The position numbers and the translations under genes are program-made. A stretch of DNA of 64,000 nucleotides from an uncultured Candidatus Poseidoniales archaeon (GTDB lineage Archaea > Thermoplasmatota > Poseidoniia > Poseidoniales > Poseidoniaceae): the NCBI GenBank assembly GCA_905182715.1, contig CAJJCP010000007.1, positions 29,756-93,755 on the forward strand. The letters run 5' to 3'. Below, one piece after another: positions 7,792-16,877 of the stretch. Numbering within the stretch: position 1 is the stretch's first letter; each line of letters opens with the position of its first letter. The notes under the pieces are model-generated. The model was given only the letters and a program-made list of their open reading frames with translations, was not told the origin of the DNA and made no database searches.

Positions 7792-9879
7792 CTACTCTTC
7801 TTCGAACTTTTTGATGGTTTGCCGTGATTCGGATTGACGTTGTACAATATGCGTGAACACCAACAACACACCAATTATAATTCCAATTTGTAAAATTACG
7901 TTGGAATAAGGTGTGATTTCAGGAACCCACGAATGAATGTGAATGGTTACTTCTCCGTCCGCTGATTGCTCGAAATAAACCAAATGATGTTCGAGTACAT
8001 GCGGACTCCATTGATGCAAGGCGTCAGAAGTCAACAATTGCGTATGGTTATTGGTGAGGTTGACGAATTGAATTTCTCCGTCCATATATTTGTCAATTGG
8101 ATTTGTTGGGTCCAAGTGGTCACGGACCGACCATGCTAAAATGCCATTTTTCATCGAAGGTCCACTCACCGCATATTTGGCATTACTTGCAAGCCATTGG
8201 TGGCCACTGGAACGGTTGTAGACGACCAAGCGTTCGGTTGCAGAAACATTGACAGTCACCGCAATATAATTTTCATCAAATACAAAATCGGTTATTGTCG
8301 CATTGGTCATGTCAACAGGCGTTCCCCATGATTCAAGAATTTCATCCTCCTCGGGTGTTGTCGAAGCATTGATCTGTTCAATAGTAATTGAGCCAGCAGA
8401 GCCAATCCGGGAGAATTGAATACTTGTTGGTTCGTTCTCTAAGACCATTGCAATTTCAAGACCATTCGCTCGAATGAGTTGAATATTTGTGACATTAAAA
8501 CCAAGTGGTACTCCATCTCCCTGTAGGTCATATGCGCTCAATAGCCCATCCTTTTCGAGTATGATGTACTCAACTTCTTCAGTTCCGGTCAATACGATTT
8601 CATCAGGTCTCTCGATGGCAATCGTCAACATTGGTTCATTGGAAGCGGAGATTGAGTTGAGGTTGAACACCGAAACAGTGGTCTGATTGGCTACTGCGAG
8701 TTTGGAGCCGGAGAGGGTATAGGGCGAATCGTATTCGATGCTCCCGTTCAAAATCTCCCAATTCATCTCAAGGTTCGCAACATCATGAATCACCATCACA
8801 GGTCCAGTTGAGCGATTGTCAATGGTTGCCATCCACCCATCTCCAGTGGCAACATCTTGAGGTGCTTCTATCCCACCAGCAGGCAAAGATTGATGACTTA
8901 ATTCCCAAGTAATCACCGTAAATAACATCAAAAATACGAGAACTGCTAAGACTCCAGTTTCCTTACTTTGAGGGTTCCGATAACGTTTGACGACATTTTT
9001 ACACCGGTTCATGACAATTCCGAGTGCTTTTTTCGGATCGGTCAAGAGCGTCACAATTCGAGCATTCATGGTTCGCTCATCGAATATTTTCCACCAAGCA
9101 TCAGAGGTTCGGTCTGCAACTGAGACGGCGAGAGCAGCAATCAGCATGCCTCCTATGATGTCTGAAAACCAGTGTATTCCCAAATAAACAATGGTAAAAG
9201 CAGTGATGAGTGTGTAGGAGAGAACCAAAGCTCGGTATTTATTCCAACGGCGGTCTTCATCGAAGCGTGTAAGGCATAACCATACAGCAAATGGTATTCC
9301 AATGTGAAGGGAAGGCATTCCGTTTGTAAAGGGGTCAATGCGCCGAAACCAATCACTGATTTCCGGAGTTAAATCGTACGCGAGAGTTTCCATCCCAGGA
9401 ATATAATCCCCAGTCACTCGAACATTGAAGAACAGATAAAAGGGAATTGCCAAAATGTAGACCCAAGCAATACTAAGTGTCATTCGGTCTGAAATCCATC
9501 GGTCATCAAAGAAGGCGAAGTAGAACACAGAAACATAGCAAATAAACATGAATCCTGAAACATAAAAATGCGTGAGTGCAATGGTTAACCATTTTGCTTC
9601 AAACAGTTGTTGTACTTCCAATACCAGATCTCCTTCGAGTCCGTAAATGAACGGCGTCATGTCCAAGCCGGTATTCGCAATGATAATGCGGTCTAATTGG
9701 TCGAGAATATCCTTTGAGTTGTAAATGATAAACACAATTGAAAGATGAATCCAATACCTTCGAAAGAAATCGACAAATGTTGGGAGAGTGATTTTCACCC
9801 ATGGCGGTTTGAAAACAGGCAACAAGATGACACCAAGCGCTAATGCACTTACCATCCAAGTCAGATAGATGCCATCCAT
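7792..9879 (-). CDS. PAP2-superfamily membrane phosphatase/transferase with extracytoplasmic propeller-like domain
   Basis: Residues 1 to about 265 form a multi-pass domain with the PAP2 motifs: NGMPSLHIG (C2, PSxH) and YLGIHWFSDIIGG (C3, with catalytic His and Asp). The C1 motif is degenerate (FFNVRVTGDY). This arrangement recalls inositolphosphotransferase-like PAP2 enzymes that act on lipid headgroups. After a further helix (about 305-325) a region of some 330 residues, rich in short beta-strands and N-glycosylation-like sequons, probably faces outside; then comes a final helix and a charged tail. The fusion of lipid-headgroup chemistry to a large sensor- or sugar-binding-like domain is unusual. 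GAGGT precedes the ATG. Confidence 0.8.
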   Translation of the reverse strand: MDGIYLTWMVSALALGVILLPVFKPPWVKITLPTFVDFFRRYWIHLSIVFIIYNSKDILDQLDRIIIANTGLDMTPFIYGLEGDLVLEVQQLFEAKWLTIALTHFYVSGFMFICYVSVFYFAFFDDRWISDRMTLSIAWVYILAIPFYLFFNVRVTGDYIPGMETLAYDLTPEISDWFRRIDPFTNGMPSLHIGIPFAVWLCLTRFDEDRRWNKYRALVLSYTLITAFTIVYLGIHWFSDIIGGMLIAALAVSVADRTSDAWWKIFDERTMNARIVTLLTDPKKALGIVMNRCKNVVKRYRNPQSKETGVLAVLVFLMLFTVITWELSHQSLPAGGIEAPQDVATGDGWMATIDNRSTGPVMVIHDVANLEMNWEILNGSIEYDSPYTLSGSKLAVANQTTVSVFNLNSISASNEPMLTIAIERPDEIVLTGTEEVEYIILEKDGLLSAYDLQGDGVPLGFNVTNIQLIRANGLEIAMVLENEPTSIQFSRIGSAGSITIEQINASTTPEEDEILESWGTPVDMTNATITDFVFDENYIAVTVNVSATERLVVYNRSSGHQWLASNAKYAVSGPSMKNGILAWSVRDHLDPTNPIDKYMDGEIQFVNLTNNHTQLLTSDALHQWSPHVLEHHLVYFEQSADGEVTIHIHSWVPEITPYSNVILQIGIIIGVLLVFTHIVQRQSESRQTIKKFEEE

Positions 9880-9889
9880 CAGTTAACCT

Positions 9890-9906
9890 CAACCCCTACG
9901 GGGTTG
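9890..9906. repeat. Perfect short hairpin (CAACCCC-TAC-GGGGTTG)
   Basis: A 7-bp GC-rich stem with a 3-nt loop between the stop of the DUF971 gene and the start of the PAP2 gene on the same strand. It lies just upstream of the PAP2 ribosome site. It may stop transcription of the mrp-DUF971 pair or define an mRNA 5' end. No T-run follows, so it is not a clear terminator. Confidence 0.4.
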
Positions 9907-9961
9907 GGGGTCACACATGAAACCTCGCCAATCAAAAATGCTCGATATACCGTTCCTTGGA

Positions 9962-10315
9962 TTACCAAGCACCGTGAACATAGGGTTTTCCATTATCGGG
10001 GTCTCTTCTGTTTGCGAGATCCCAAATACGTTCAAATCGAAAGATTCCACTTGAACACCCCTGTGTCCATTCAAAACCAAGAGCATAGTTTCCTACAATG
10101 CGTACTTTTGGTTTCTCTTTTGGTAATGCTTCGACTTGCCTTCGGAGATTTTTACTGGCTTCATCCTCGTTTCGGAGGGGTGAACATTTGGCACAAGGGC
10201 ACGAGTGACGTAAGTCATCATAGGTCACTGAGAATTCTGAACCATCAGCATAGGTGAGGAGAACATCGGTTTCTCTTCGTTCGAAACGAGACATTGTTGG
10301 CATTTCGTCGGTCAT
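9962..10315 (-). CDS. DUF971 (GBBH-like N-terminal) domain protein
   Basis: A 117-aa single-domain protein matching DUF971: SVTYDDLRHSCPCAKC, then VGNYALGFEWTQGCSSGIF and a final RRDPDNGKPY-like region. The CxC..C cluster is the metal-binding part of the fold. I start it at the ATG at 10315, which has GGTGA 5 nt upstream and begins 10 nt after the mrp stop; the frame is open further upstream but inside mrp. DUF971 proteins are often encoded beside or fused to Mrp/ApbC ATPases and are thought to help Fe-S cluster assembly. That context holds here. Confidence 0.85.
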   Translation of the reverse strand: MTDEMPTMSRFERRETDVLLTYADGSEFSVTYDDLRHSCPCAKCSPLRNEDEASKNLRRQVEALPKEKPKVRIVGNYALGFEWTQGCSSGIFRFERIWDLANRRDPDNGKPYVHGAW

Positions 10316-10325
10316 GTTTTCACCA

Positions 10326-11333
10326 TCAAATGATTTCAAGCCCTGCTCCAGGGTCATCCACAATCTGCTCTTGTAATGCAGCAACGATTGCAGCAAAAGC
10401 AACAGCGGAAGGGCCTTCTGGTTCACTTACAATTCGGTGAACTCCGTCGTCTCCACCCCGGACAAACCCAGGGTCAAACGGTAGAGCGCCAAGGAACGGT
10501 ACGCCAAATTCTTCAGCGGTCAGTTTTCCTCCACCTTTCTTGAAAATATCCAAAGTGACGCTGAATTCTCCAGCATCATTTGCAGTTGCTTTCAAAGTCT
10601 TTCCAGCAGGAGCAGCAATTTCGATATCTGAGCCCGGAGGTGCCTTGCCTGAGATGGTGTAGCCACTCATGTTCTCAACGACTCCAAGGACAGGGACTTT
10701 CAATGATTCAGAGAAAGTAATCGACTTTCTGCTGTCAAGGAGGGCCACTTCTTGTGGTGTGGTTACGATGACCATCCCATCAATATCTGGAAGTGATTGT
10801 GCTACAGTGAGCGGTTCATCCGATGTGCCTGGAGGGAAATCGATAATCAGATAATCGAGGTTTCCCCATTCGACATCACCGATAAATTGCTGAATAGCTC
10901 CGAGTTTAATCGGTCCACGCCAAACAACAGGTGTATCTTCACTGTCAAGTAAAAAGGCCATTGAAATAACTTTGACACCAAGATGGCCTTTCGCAGGATG
11001 AATACGTCCGGATTCAACATGCAAGCGCTGTCCATCAAGTCCCATCATTTTGGGAACGTTTGGTCCTGTGATATCGATGTCGAGAATACCGACTGAGAGG
11101 CCTTGTTGTGCCAGTGAAAGTGCGAGCCCTGTGGAGACTGTAGATTTCCCAACACCACCTTTTCCAGACAAGACCATGACCTTGTGCTTGATTTTTTTAC
11201 CAATTTCTTCCATTGACATCTTACGCTTCATTTGTGCATAAGCCTGTTCCATTTTCTTTTGTTCTTGAGGAGATGCTTCCGCAGGTGTATCATCCGCATT
11301 AGGGTCGTGGGTTGTGACCGGTGAATCCGACAT
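10326..11333 (-). CDS. Mrp/NBP35-family Fe-S cluster carrier ATPase, lacking the usual CxxC
   Basis: A P-loop ATPase of the MinD/Mrp group: deviant Walker A SGKGGVGKST (about residues 54-63), DIDITGPNVPKMMG, DFPPGTSDEPLT and the conserved VVENMSGY. Such proteins carry and transfer [4Fe-4S] clusters. In the family VVENMS is followed within a few residues by CxxC, which holds the bridging cluster or metal. Here that segment is a Cys-free insert of about 35 residues with Gly/Ala-rich, beta-like sequence (GYTISGKAPPG and on), after which normal sequence resumes (FKKGGGKLTAEEFGVPFLG). So cluster binding, if any, must differ. Upstream of DUF971, in one operon. Confidence 0.9.
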   Translation of the reverse strand: MSDSPVTTHDPNADDTPAEASPQEQKKMEQAYAQMKRKMSMEEIGKKIKHKVMVLSGKGGVGKSTVSTGLALSLAQQGLSVGILDIDITGPNVPKMMGLDGQRLHVESGRIHPAKGHLGVKVISMAFLLDSEDTPVVWRGPIKLGAIQQFIGDVEWGNLDYLIIDFPPGTSDEPLTVAQSLPDIDGMVIVTTPQEVALLDSRKSITFSESLKVPVLGVVENMSGYTISGKAPPGSDIEIAAPAGKTLKATANDAGEFSVTLDIFKKGGGKLTAEEFGVPFLGALPFDPGFVRGGDDGVHRIVSEPEGPSAVAFAAIVAALQEQIVDDPGAGLEII

Positions 11334-11370
11334 GGACTAAGCACCGCGCTACCGTACTTCAACCCATCTT

Positions 11371-11742
11371 TTATGGCCGCTTTTGAATCAGCACCCTGCG
11401 ATGACTTGAATGGAGAATGGCTGTGATGAGGAGAAAGGCCGAAGTGAGGAGCATATCGAAGGACTGGTCTGCATACGCCCATGCCAATCCAATCGACAAA
11501 ATCAACCCAACCGAATGCCCGATTGCATTCGCTTGAATTTTTTGTTCGAGGCTCTGTACTCTTCCCAACACGATGATGCTTGGGCCAACGGTAAATGTCA
11601 TCAAAGTAATCAATGCGGCAATGAATCTGAATACCATTTCCCACCCTTGAACAGCGACGATAATATGAGCAAAAAACAGTGCGGCATAGAGCGTTGCTGC
11701 AATGCAAATACCGCGAAATAAATTCGAAGCACTTCGGAACAT
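11371..11742 (-). CDS. Small four-helix membrane protein, unknown
   Basis: About 123 aa with four hydrophobic segments (for example AATLYAALFFAHIIVAV, ALITLMTFTVGPSII, SVGLILSIGLAWAYA, LLTSAFLLITAIL) and a basic tail. The frame is open to an ATG at 11811, but that would leave 8 bp to the divergent ArsC-like gene at 11820. I therefore prefer the ATG at 11742 and an intergenic promoter region. No family recognised. Confidence 0.6.
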   Translation of the reverse strand: MFRSASNLFRGICIAATLYAALFFAHIIVAVQGWEMVFRFIAALITLMTFTVGPSIIVLGRVQSLEQKIQANAIGHSVGLILSIGLAWAYADQSFDMLLTSAFLLITAILHSSHRRVLIQKRP

Positions 11743-11819
11743 AGTGATTCGAATTGCCCTTCCTTTGATAATGCTTCTCTTTAGATAATCAATAAATACA
11801 GTCGACATCATGGAGAACT

Positions 11820-12179
11820 ATGCGTCTCTTATTTGTCTGTGTTGGGAATTCTTGCCGATCTCAAATGGCGGAGGGAATTGCTCGTTCAATGGGCCATTTT
11901 GCTGATTCTGCAGGGACTCACCCAGCAGGAAGTATCGCCAGTAATGCAGTAGTAGTACTCAAGAATCGTGGGATTTCAACCGAAGGGATGGTTCCAAAGA
12001 ATGTCAACGATTTCTCGGCTGATGATTACGACATGGTCATCTCCATGGGGTGTGGAGTTCAATGTCCATTGATGAAACTTGACCAAGATTGGGAATTAGA
12101 AGACCCGGTGGGCCAAGCCCTTTCAGTTTACGAATCAACCGCCGACGAAATCGAGCGAAGACTCAATCTCTTGCCTTGA
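11820..12179 (+). CDS. Low-molecular-weight phosphatase fold protein, arsenate reductase-like
   Basis: The N-terminus FVCVGNSCRSQMAEG is the CX5R phosphate/oxyanion loop of low-molecular-weight protein tyrosine phosphatases. Beyond it, SMGCGVQCP provides two further cysteines at the place where thioredoxin-coupled arsenate reductases (ArsC of the Staphylococcus type) carry their redox pair, and DPVG supplies the general acid Asp. At 119 aa it is shorter than typical (about 130). Arsenate reduction is the likely activity; a phosphatase role cannot be excluded. No arsB, acr3 or arsR nearby. Confidence 0.8.
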   Translation: MRLLFVCVGNSCRSQMAEGIARSMGHFADSAGTHPAGSIASNAVVVLKNRGISTEGMVPKNVNDFSADDYDMVISMGCGVQCPLMKLDQDWELEDPVGQALSVYESTADEIERRLNLLP

Positions 12180-12506
12180 TTATTCTTCTTCTTCCTTTTC
12201 AGGAACATCGCCAATGCCATCGAGTTCGATTGTTAGAACGCTGACAGTCCGTTCTCTTTTGTCATCTTGAGTGAGCGTTTCCGAAGTGCAATGTATTTTT
12301 CCAATAACAACTTCTGCCGGTAGACCTTGAGCGATGATTCCATTTCTTCTCCGGCAAATTTCTGCCACATCTACAGCTCGGCCAATTGTTGCTCCTCGAG
12401 CGACAAGCTGAACTTGGCGGTTTCCTTCATCCATAGTCATAACGACAGCTCGGACATATGCATGCAATGGTTTTTTTCCAATAAAAATCGAACGTCTTTC
12501 CGCCAT
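12180..12506 (-). CDS. albA: Alba chromatin / RNA-binding protein
   Basis: A 108-aa Alba protein: FIGKKPLHAYVRAVVMTM contains the Lys equivalent to the acetylatable Lys16 of Sulfolobus Alba, followed by VARGATIGRAVDVAEI and the flexible arginine hairpin (CRRRNG). Alba dimers coat DNA and RNA and compact the archaeal nucleoid. An acidic tail (EKEEEE) extends past the core. Lies 114 bp downstream of tRNA-Gly(GCC) on the same strand and ends tail-to-tail with the ArsC-like gene. Confidence 0.95.
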   Translation of the reverse strand: MAERRSIFIGKKPLHAYVRAVVMTMDEGNRQVQLVARGATIGRAVDVAEICRRRNGIIAQGLPAEVVIGKIHCTSETLTQDDKRERTVSVLTIELDGIGDVPEKEEEE

Positions 12507-12619
12507 AGTGTCATCTCTAAAAAGAACTATTCAAGGTCTCTCGGATAAGAGTTCGCTTGTCAGGTCACCAAAGTGAATCACTCGAATCGTCTTCTGAATG
12601 GGGTGCTGAGTGGCAGGAG

Positions 12620-12691
12620 TACGGACGCCGGGATTTGAACCCGGGTTCAAGCGTTGGCAACGCTCGGTGATAACCACTACACTACGTCCGT
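12620..12691 (-). tRNA. tRNA-Gly (GCC)
   Basis: A full cloverleaf with the acceptor ACGGACG/CGTCCGT (7 bp), D-arm GTG/CAC, anticodon stem GAGCG/CGCTT with loop TTGCCAA (anticodon GCC) and T-arm CCGGG-TTCAAAT-CCCGG. The discriminator is A; CCA is not encoded and there is no intron. A first base pair A1:U72 is less common for tRNA-Gly, where G1:C72 is usual. Confidence 0.95.
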
Positions 12692-12746
12692 AGATGTATT
12701 CACCCGTAAGAACAGGAGTATAAACGGTTGTCGGCTCGCCTTAGTG

Positions 12747-15700
12747 CTAATTAAATCCGAAACGGTCTTGACCTTCTTCGCTTTCAGGTCTGTTACGAAT
12801 GGAAATGACGACAACGACTGCGACCCCAATTCCAAAGACAACCAGAACACCCAGTAAGACGCCAGTCGATAAGAATGAACCACTTACACCAGGCAAGATC
12901 GATGTTTCTTCTACTAACTGGACGGCTATAGAGGTTGTAGGGCTCACTTTTCCATACACGTCCGACGCTTGAATCAATACTTCATGCGTGCCAATTGGAG
13001 TACTACTTCGAACTTGCATTTCGACAGAATAGATTCCATCATTGGCAACCGCATCACCGTTACTTCCGTCATCATACATGCTTTGCCAAGTTGCTTGAGA
13101 AGTAAACGGCGTGAATACGCCCAGATTTGCTTGTGCTACCAGAATACCGTCGTAATCGCTGATTGCTACTTCGAGTACAACCGTAGAAGTCGTCTCACCT
13201 TTTTCCACTGTTTGAACGCCTGGATTGATAATGACAGGTGCTGTATTGAGGATGTTTATGTTCATCTCTTTCATCATTTCACCTGAGATATGGTGTGGTC
13301 CATAAATTGCTTGAAGTGTAGAATTCATTCCATCTGCATGCCAAAGGGTTGTAAACTCACTTTTACCAAGGCCATCGGTCAGGATAAGCGGCAAAGTTTG
13401 TTCTCCCGGTGTCATCGAATCAGGTACCGTAAAATTACCAACCCATACACCGTTCGATTGAATCAATGGCACGAGTCCACCTCTCGATTCTCTCAAATCA
13501 ATCATAACACTCTCAACGCCATGACCATCATAGGCTTGAGCATTTATGATCATGACAGTGCCACGTGGGCCGGTATCTGGTAGTACCTCAAAGGCATACA
13601 ATCGTGGGCCTTGATTGATGATTTCAATGTCTCCAGTACCCGTTGTGACCAGTCCCCATGTATCGGTTGCTGTCACATTGAGTGAACGGTTACCAACTTC
13701 AAGTCCGGGGGCCAGAATCTTTGTCGTGAAACGGTTGTCACCAACGGTTGTATCACCATCGATTCCACGGTCATTCATACTCACTATCCCGCCTCCAAGC
13801 GGCGAGAGGTCGACTGTTACCGTGTCGACATTCAACTCGTTATCGCCGATGTGGGCTACAAGAGTGCCAACACTTCCTCCTTCTCCATAGATGACGCCCT
13901 CTTCGAGGTAGAGTTCGACAAGGGTAGGTGCGGTGTTGTTTTCAGCTGTGATAATAGAAGGAGAGAGGATTCGTTCAACCATTTGACTTTCAGTGAAGTT
14001 GGCAGTTTCGTTTTCATCTCCATATGGGATTTCTAACACTCTGTTCACACTTGAAAGAAGACCCATCAGAGGGCCTTGGTCAATGATAGACCCAGTCGCA
14101 TCACCATTTTCACCGTACGAACCAGTCCAGTTGACAACATGTAAATTGAAACCATCTCGAGGGTCATTTCCGGTCGATTCTGCGGTGATGACCAGTGAGA
14201 GGCCTTCTTGGTCTGCAAGTCGAATCGTATCACCTGGAAGAAGTGGGATTGGCATCAGGCCAGTTTCTCTTGAAATCGTAATCTCTCCCAAGATATCTTC
14301 CGATTCTGGTTGAGTTGCATTCACTTGGATTGGGCTGTTTTCAGGGCGCTCATCACCACTTGAGGGGTCAGCACCAGTTTCTTCCCACACCATCCGAACG
14401 GTTCGGTTCTCCCATTCGGATTGAACGACTTGGTAATCCCAAGATTGGTTATGGTTTGCCCCAACGCCTTGTCCATCGAAGAAGTTTCCTCCATTGATTC
14501 CAGTGAGATTGAACCAAGTTTCTTGGTGTATGACGTTGACTAAGAAAACGACTTGTGTGGCATTGGCTTGGTTGCCTGTTTCTTCTATTTCTCGGACGAT
14601 TCCAAAGGTGCCTTGAGCATCACCGGTGATGACGCCATCAAGGTGTAAGTCATCCTTCAGCGTAATTCCGTCCTCGGTTAACCAGTGTAAATCATGAATC
14701 GTTCCGTTGATAAGAATACTCGAGTTTTCATCTTCTTCATTGACTCCAAATGTGCCTTGTCCAATGAACTCGGATTTTTGGTCGGTGCGAACACCGTCTT
14801 CCCATCGTTCAAGAACAGTCAATCCATCCAGAGAGACATCCATACGCAAGCCTTCCTCGCTGAGGACCATATCTGCCAGTGCCTCGAATTGTGTATGTTG
14901 TAGCCTTCGCACTCCATTCTCATCCCATGTTTCTAAGAAAAATACGCTGACTTCACCCGTTACATTGAGGCCTTCGTTCCCTTCATCATTCTGTTCATTG
15001 ATCAGTAGGTCTCCAGTTGCTTCGATTCGGAGGCGTTCAGAGAGGTCTCCATCAATCATCGAACGGTTAAACCATCCTTCTGACACATTGGCAGTTACTT
15101 CACTTCGTGAATCGCCATCGAGTGTGACTAAGTGGAGAATCCCGCTTCCTCGAGCATCAAAGACTTGCGAGGTGAGTACTCCTGATTGAATCGTCTCATT
15201 CTTCCAAATCGAGTCAAGAGACAAAGTGAGATTTGTTGAACTGTCCTCGGTATTTTCAAGAGTCGTTAGGTTGCCATTTCCAAGTTCCCAAGAATTGAGC
15301 ACTGTTCCTTGGCGCATTTGCCAGCCTTGTCCATCGAAATCTAAAGAGAACCCTTGTTCACCATCTTCCGTCATGTAGGTTTGGTCAAGGTCCCATGTGG
15401 TTTTGAGTAGAACTTCATGATCCGCCATTGGTTGATTCCAAGTACCAACTGTGAATGAACGAGTCGTTTGGACAGGTTCTACGAGTGCAGTACCATCCCA
15501 AGCGTTGATGGTGACAAGAATCGAAAGTTCATCGCCCCATTGCAGCGTCGTGTTGAGTTCAGCATGAGCAACACGCTGGTCGTCAACTGAACTCCAAGAG
15601 ATGAATACATCATTGGCCAGAAGTGTACTATTACGTTGATGTGTGACGTCGATATCGATCTCATACGAGCCATTGTCAGCAAAGGTGATGAGATATGCAT

Positions 15701-15923
15701 GTTGATTGAGACCATTCTCTCCTTCAAGCCAAGCAGCGTTTATGGTTGGTTGCGCAGGCTGCCCATCTGCAGTTGCGATGAAAACAAGTGGAAGAACCAT
15801 CATCAAGAGAAGTGCAAATGCAACCACCGGTTTCCGCATGCTCATAGAAAGAGGTAGGGTCTGCTCCTCTTCAATACTTGCGGTATGATGTGCATTCAGA
15901 AAGGTTTCAAGGCCTTTCTTCAC
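12747..15923 (-). CDS. Large secreted surface protein with C-terminal membrane anchor
   Basis: A 1058-aa cell-surface protein. A hydrophobic stretch (about residues 31-52, VVAFALLLMMVLPLVFIA) acts as signal sequence, and the C-terminus has a 23-residue helix (TGVLLGVLVVFGIGVAVVV) plus a short cytosolic tail. In between are beta-rich domains with many NxT/NxS sequons; the later part contains Ig-like repeats (phrases such as DDGSNGDAVANDGIYSVE). The frame begins with a GTG at 15923 overlapping the deoxyhypusine synthase stop (GTGA), so the two are coupled; internal ATGs at 15845 or 15839 would give a shorter signal region. Ligand and role unknown. Confidence 0.78.
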   Translation of the reverse strand: MKKGLETFLNAHHTASIEEEQTLPLSMSMRKPVVAFALLLMMVLPLVFIATADGQPAQPTINAAWLEGENGLNQHAYLITFADNGSYEIDIDVTHQRNSTLLANDVFISWSSVDDQRVAHAELNTTLQWGDELSILVTINAWDGTALVEPVQTTRSFTVGTWNQPMADHEVLLKTTWDLDQTYMTEDGEQGFSLDFDGQGWQMRQGTVLNSWELGNGNLTTLENTEDSSTNLTLSLDSIWKNETIQSGVLTSQVFDARGSGILHLVTLDGDSRSEVTANVSEGWFNRSMIDGDLSERLRIEATGDLLINEQNDEGNEGLNVTGEVSVFFLETWDENGVRRLQHTQFEALADMVLSEEGLRMDVSLDGLTVLERWEDGVRTDQKSEFIGQGTFGVNEEDENSSILINGTIHDLHWLTEDGITLKDDLHLDGVITGDAQGTFGIVREIEETGNQANATQVVFLVNVIHQETWFNLTGINGGNFFDGQGVGANHNQSWDYQVVQSEWENRTVRMVWEETGADPSSGDERPENSPIQVNATQPESEDILGEITISRETGLMPIPLLPGDTIRLADQEGLSLVITAESTGNDPRDGFNLHVVNWTGSYGENGDATGSIIDQGPLMGLLSSVNRVLEIPYGDENETANFTESQMVERILSPSIITAENNTAPTLVELYLEEGVIYGEGGSVGTLVAHIGDNELNVDTVTVDLSPLGGGIVSMNDRGIDGDTTVGDNRFTTKILAPGLEVGNRSLNVTATDTWGLVTTGTGDIEIINQGPRLYAFEVLPDTGPRGTVMIINAQAYDGHGVESVMIDLRESRGGLVPLIQSNGVWVGNFTVPDSMTPGEQTLPLILTDGLGKSEFTTLWHADGMNSTLQAIYGPHHISGEMMKEMNINILNTAPVIINPGVQTVEKGETTSTVVLEVAISDYDGILVAQANLGVFTPFTSQATWQSMYDDGSNGDAVANDGIYSVEMQVRSSTPIGTHEVLIQASDVYGKVSPTTSIAVQLVEETSILPGVSGSFLSTGVLLGVLVVFGIGVAVVVVISIRNRPESEEGQDRFGFN

Positions 15924-16876
15924 AAGTCCAAAACATATCCGAAAAGAAGAGGTGCCACGATGGTCGCATCACTTTCGATGACGAATTTCGGCGTTTCAAC
16001 TGCGAGTTTTCCCCAAGTGATTTTCTCGTTCGGAGGTGCCCCTGAATATCCTCCATAGGAGGGGGATGATTCACTGATTTGGCAATACCAAGACCAGAGA
16101 GGTACTTTTCTCTCTAAATCTTGATGCAAAAGAGGTACGACACATATTGGGAAATCTCCAGCTATGCCACCACCTATTTGTAAAAAGGCCAAAGAATCGG
16201 TTCTTGACTCGTACCATTGCGCTAACTGAATCATGTATTCAATTCCGTTTTTGAGTGTCGTCGAACGAAAATCACCTTCAATACAGTGTGCAGCAAAAAT
16301 ATTGCCAAGGGTCGAGTCCTCCCATCCTGGGACATAGAGGGGTAGATTTGCTTGAGCCGCAGCAAGCAACCAAGAATCGTCAGGATTTGCTTCATAGTTT
16401 GGCTCTAATACTTCACTCATCAATAACTGATAGAAAAATTCGTGAGGCAGTTTCGAGATGTTCGCGACATCTGCCTCTTTCCAACACGATACGATATGAT
16501 GTTCTATCTTGCGGAATGCTTCTTCTTCGGGAATACAAATATCGGTCACTCGGTTGAGGTTTTGACGAAGTAATTCAGCATCATCTTCGGCTGATAAGTT
16601 CCGCCAATTTTCGATTGAAACATACGAGTTATGAGCAACGAGATTGAACAGGTCTTCTTCTAGGTTCGCACCCGTGCACGAGATTCCAGCAATGTGACCT
16701 GCGCGAATCATTGGTGCTAAACTCCTACCAAGCTCTGCGGTACTCATGGCTCCAGCGAGGGTGAGGAAGATCTTCCCTCCATCTGCTAGAAATTGAGTGA
16801 GTGAATGTGCCGCTCTTGCGAGTTCACCAGCATTGAAATGCCGATAATGTTGGTCTACAAATAGTCGCACTGACAT
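15920..16876 (-). CDS. Deoxyhypusine synthase-family protein
   Basis: Transfers the aminobutyl group of spermidine to a lysine of aIF5A in the family's main role. TLAGAMSTAELGRS near the N-terminus (NAD/spermidine site), LQIGGGIAGDF and ITWGKLAVET fit the family, the last containing the lysine that forms the enzyme-imine intermediate. Start at the ATG at 16876, with GAGGGGG about 6 nt upstream, 1 nt after the speD stop. Homospermidine synthase-like paralogues share the fold, so product specificity is not certain. Placement next to SAM decarboxylase and agmatinase supports polyamine/hypusine metabolism. Confidence 0.85.
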   Translation of the reverse strand: MSVRLFVDQHYRHFNAGELARAAHSLTQFLADGGKIFLTLAGAMSTAELGRSLAPMIRAGHIAGISCTGANLEEDLFNLVAHNSYVSIENWRNLSAEDDAELLRQNLNRVTDICIPEEEAFRKIEHHIVSCWKEADVANISKLPHEFFYQLLMSEVLEPNYEANPDDSWLLAAAQANLPLYVPGWEDSTLGNIFAAHCIEGDFRSTTLKNGIEYMIQLAQWYESRTDSLAFLQIGGGIAGDFPICVVPLLHQDLERKVPLWSWYCQISESSPSYGGYSGAPPNEKITWGKLAVETPKFVIESDATIVAPLLFGYVLDL

Positions 16877-16877
16877 T

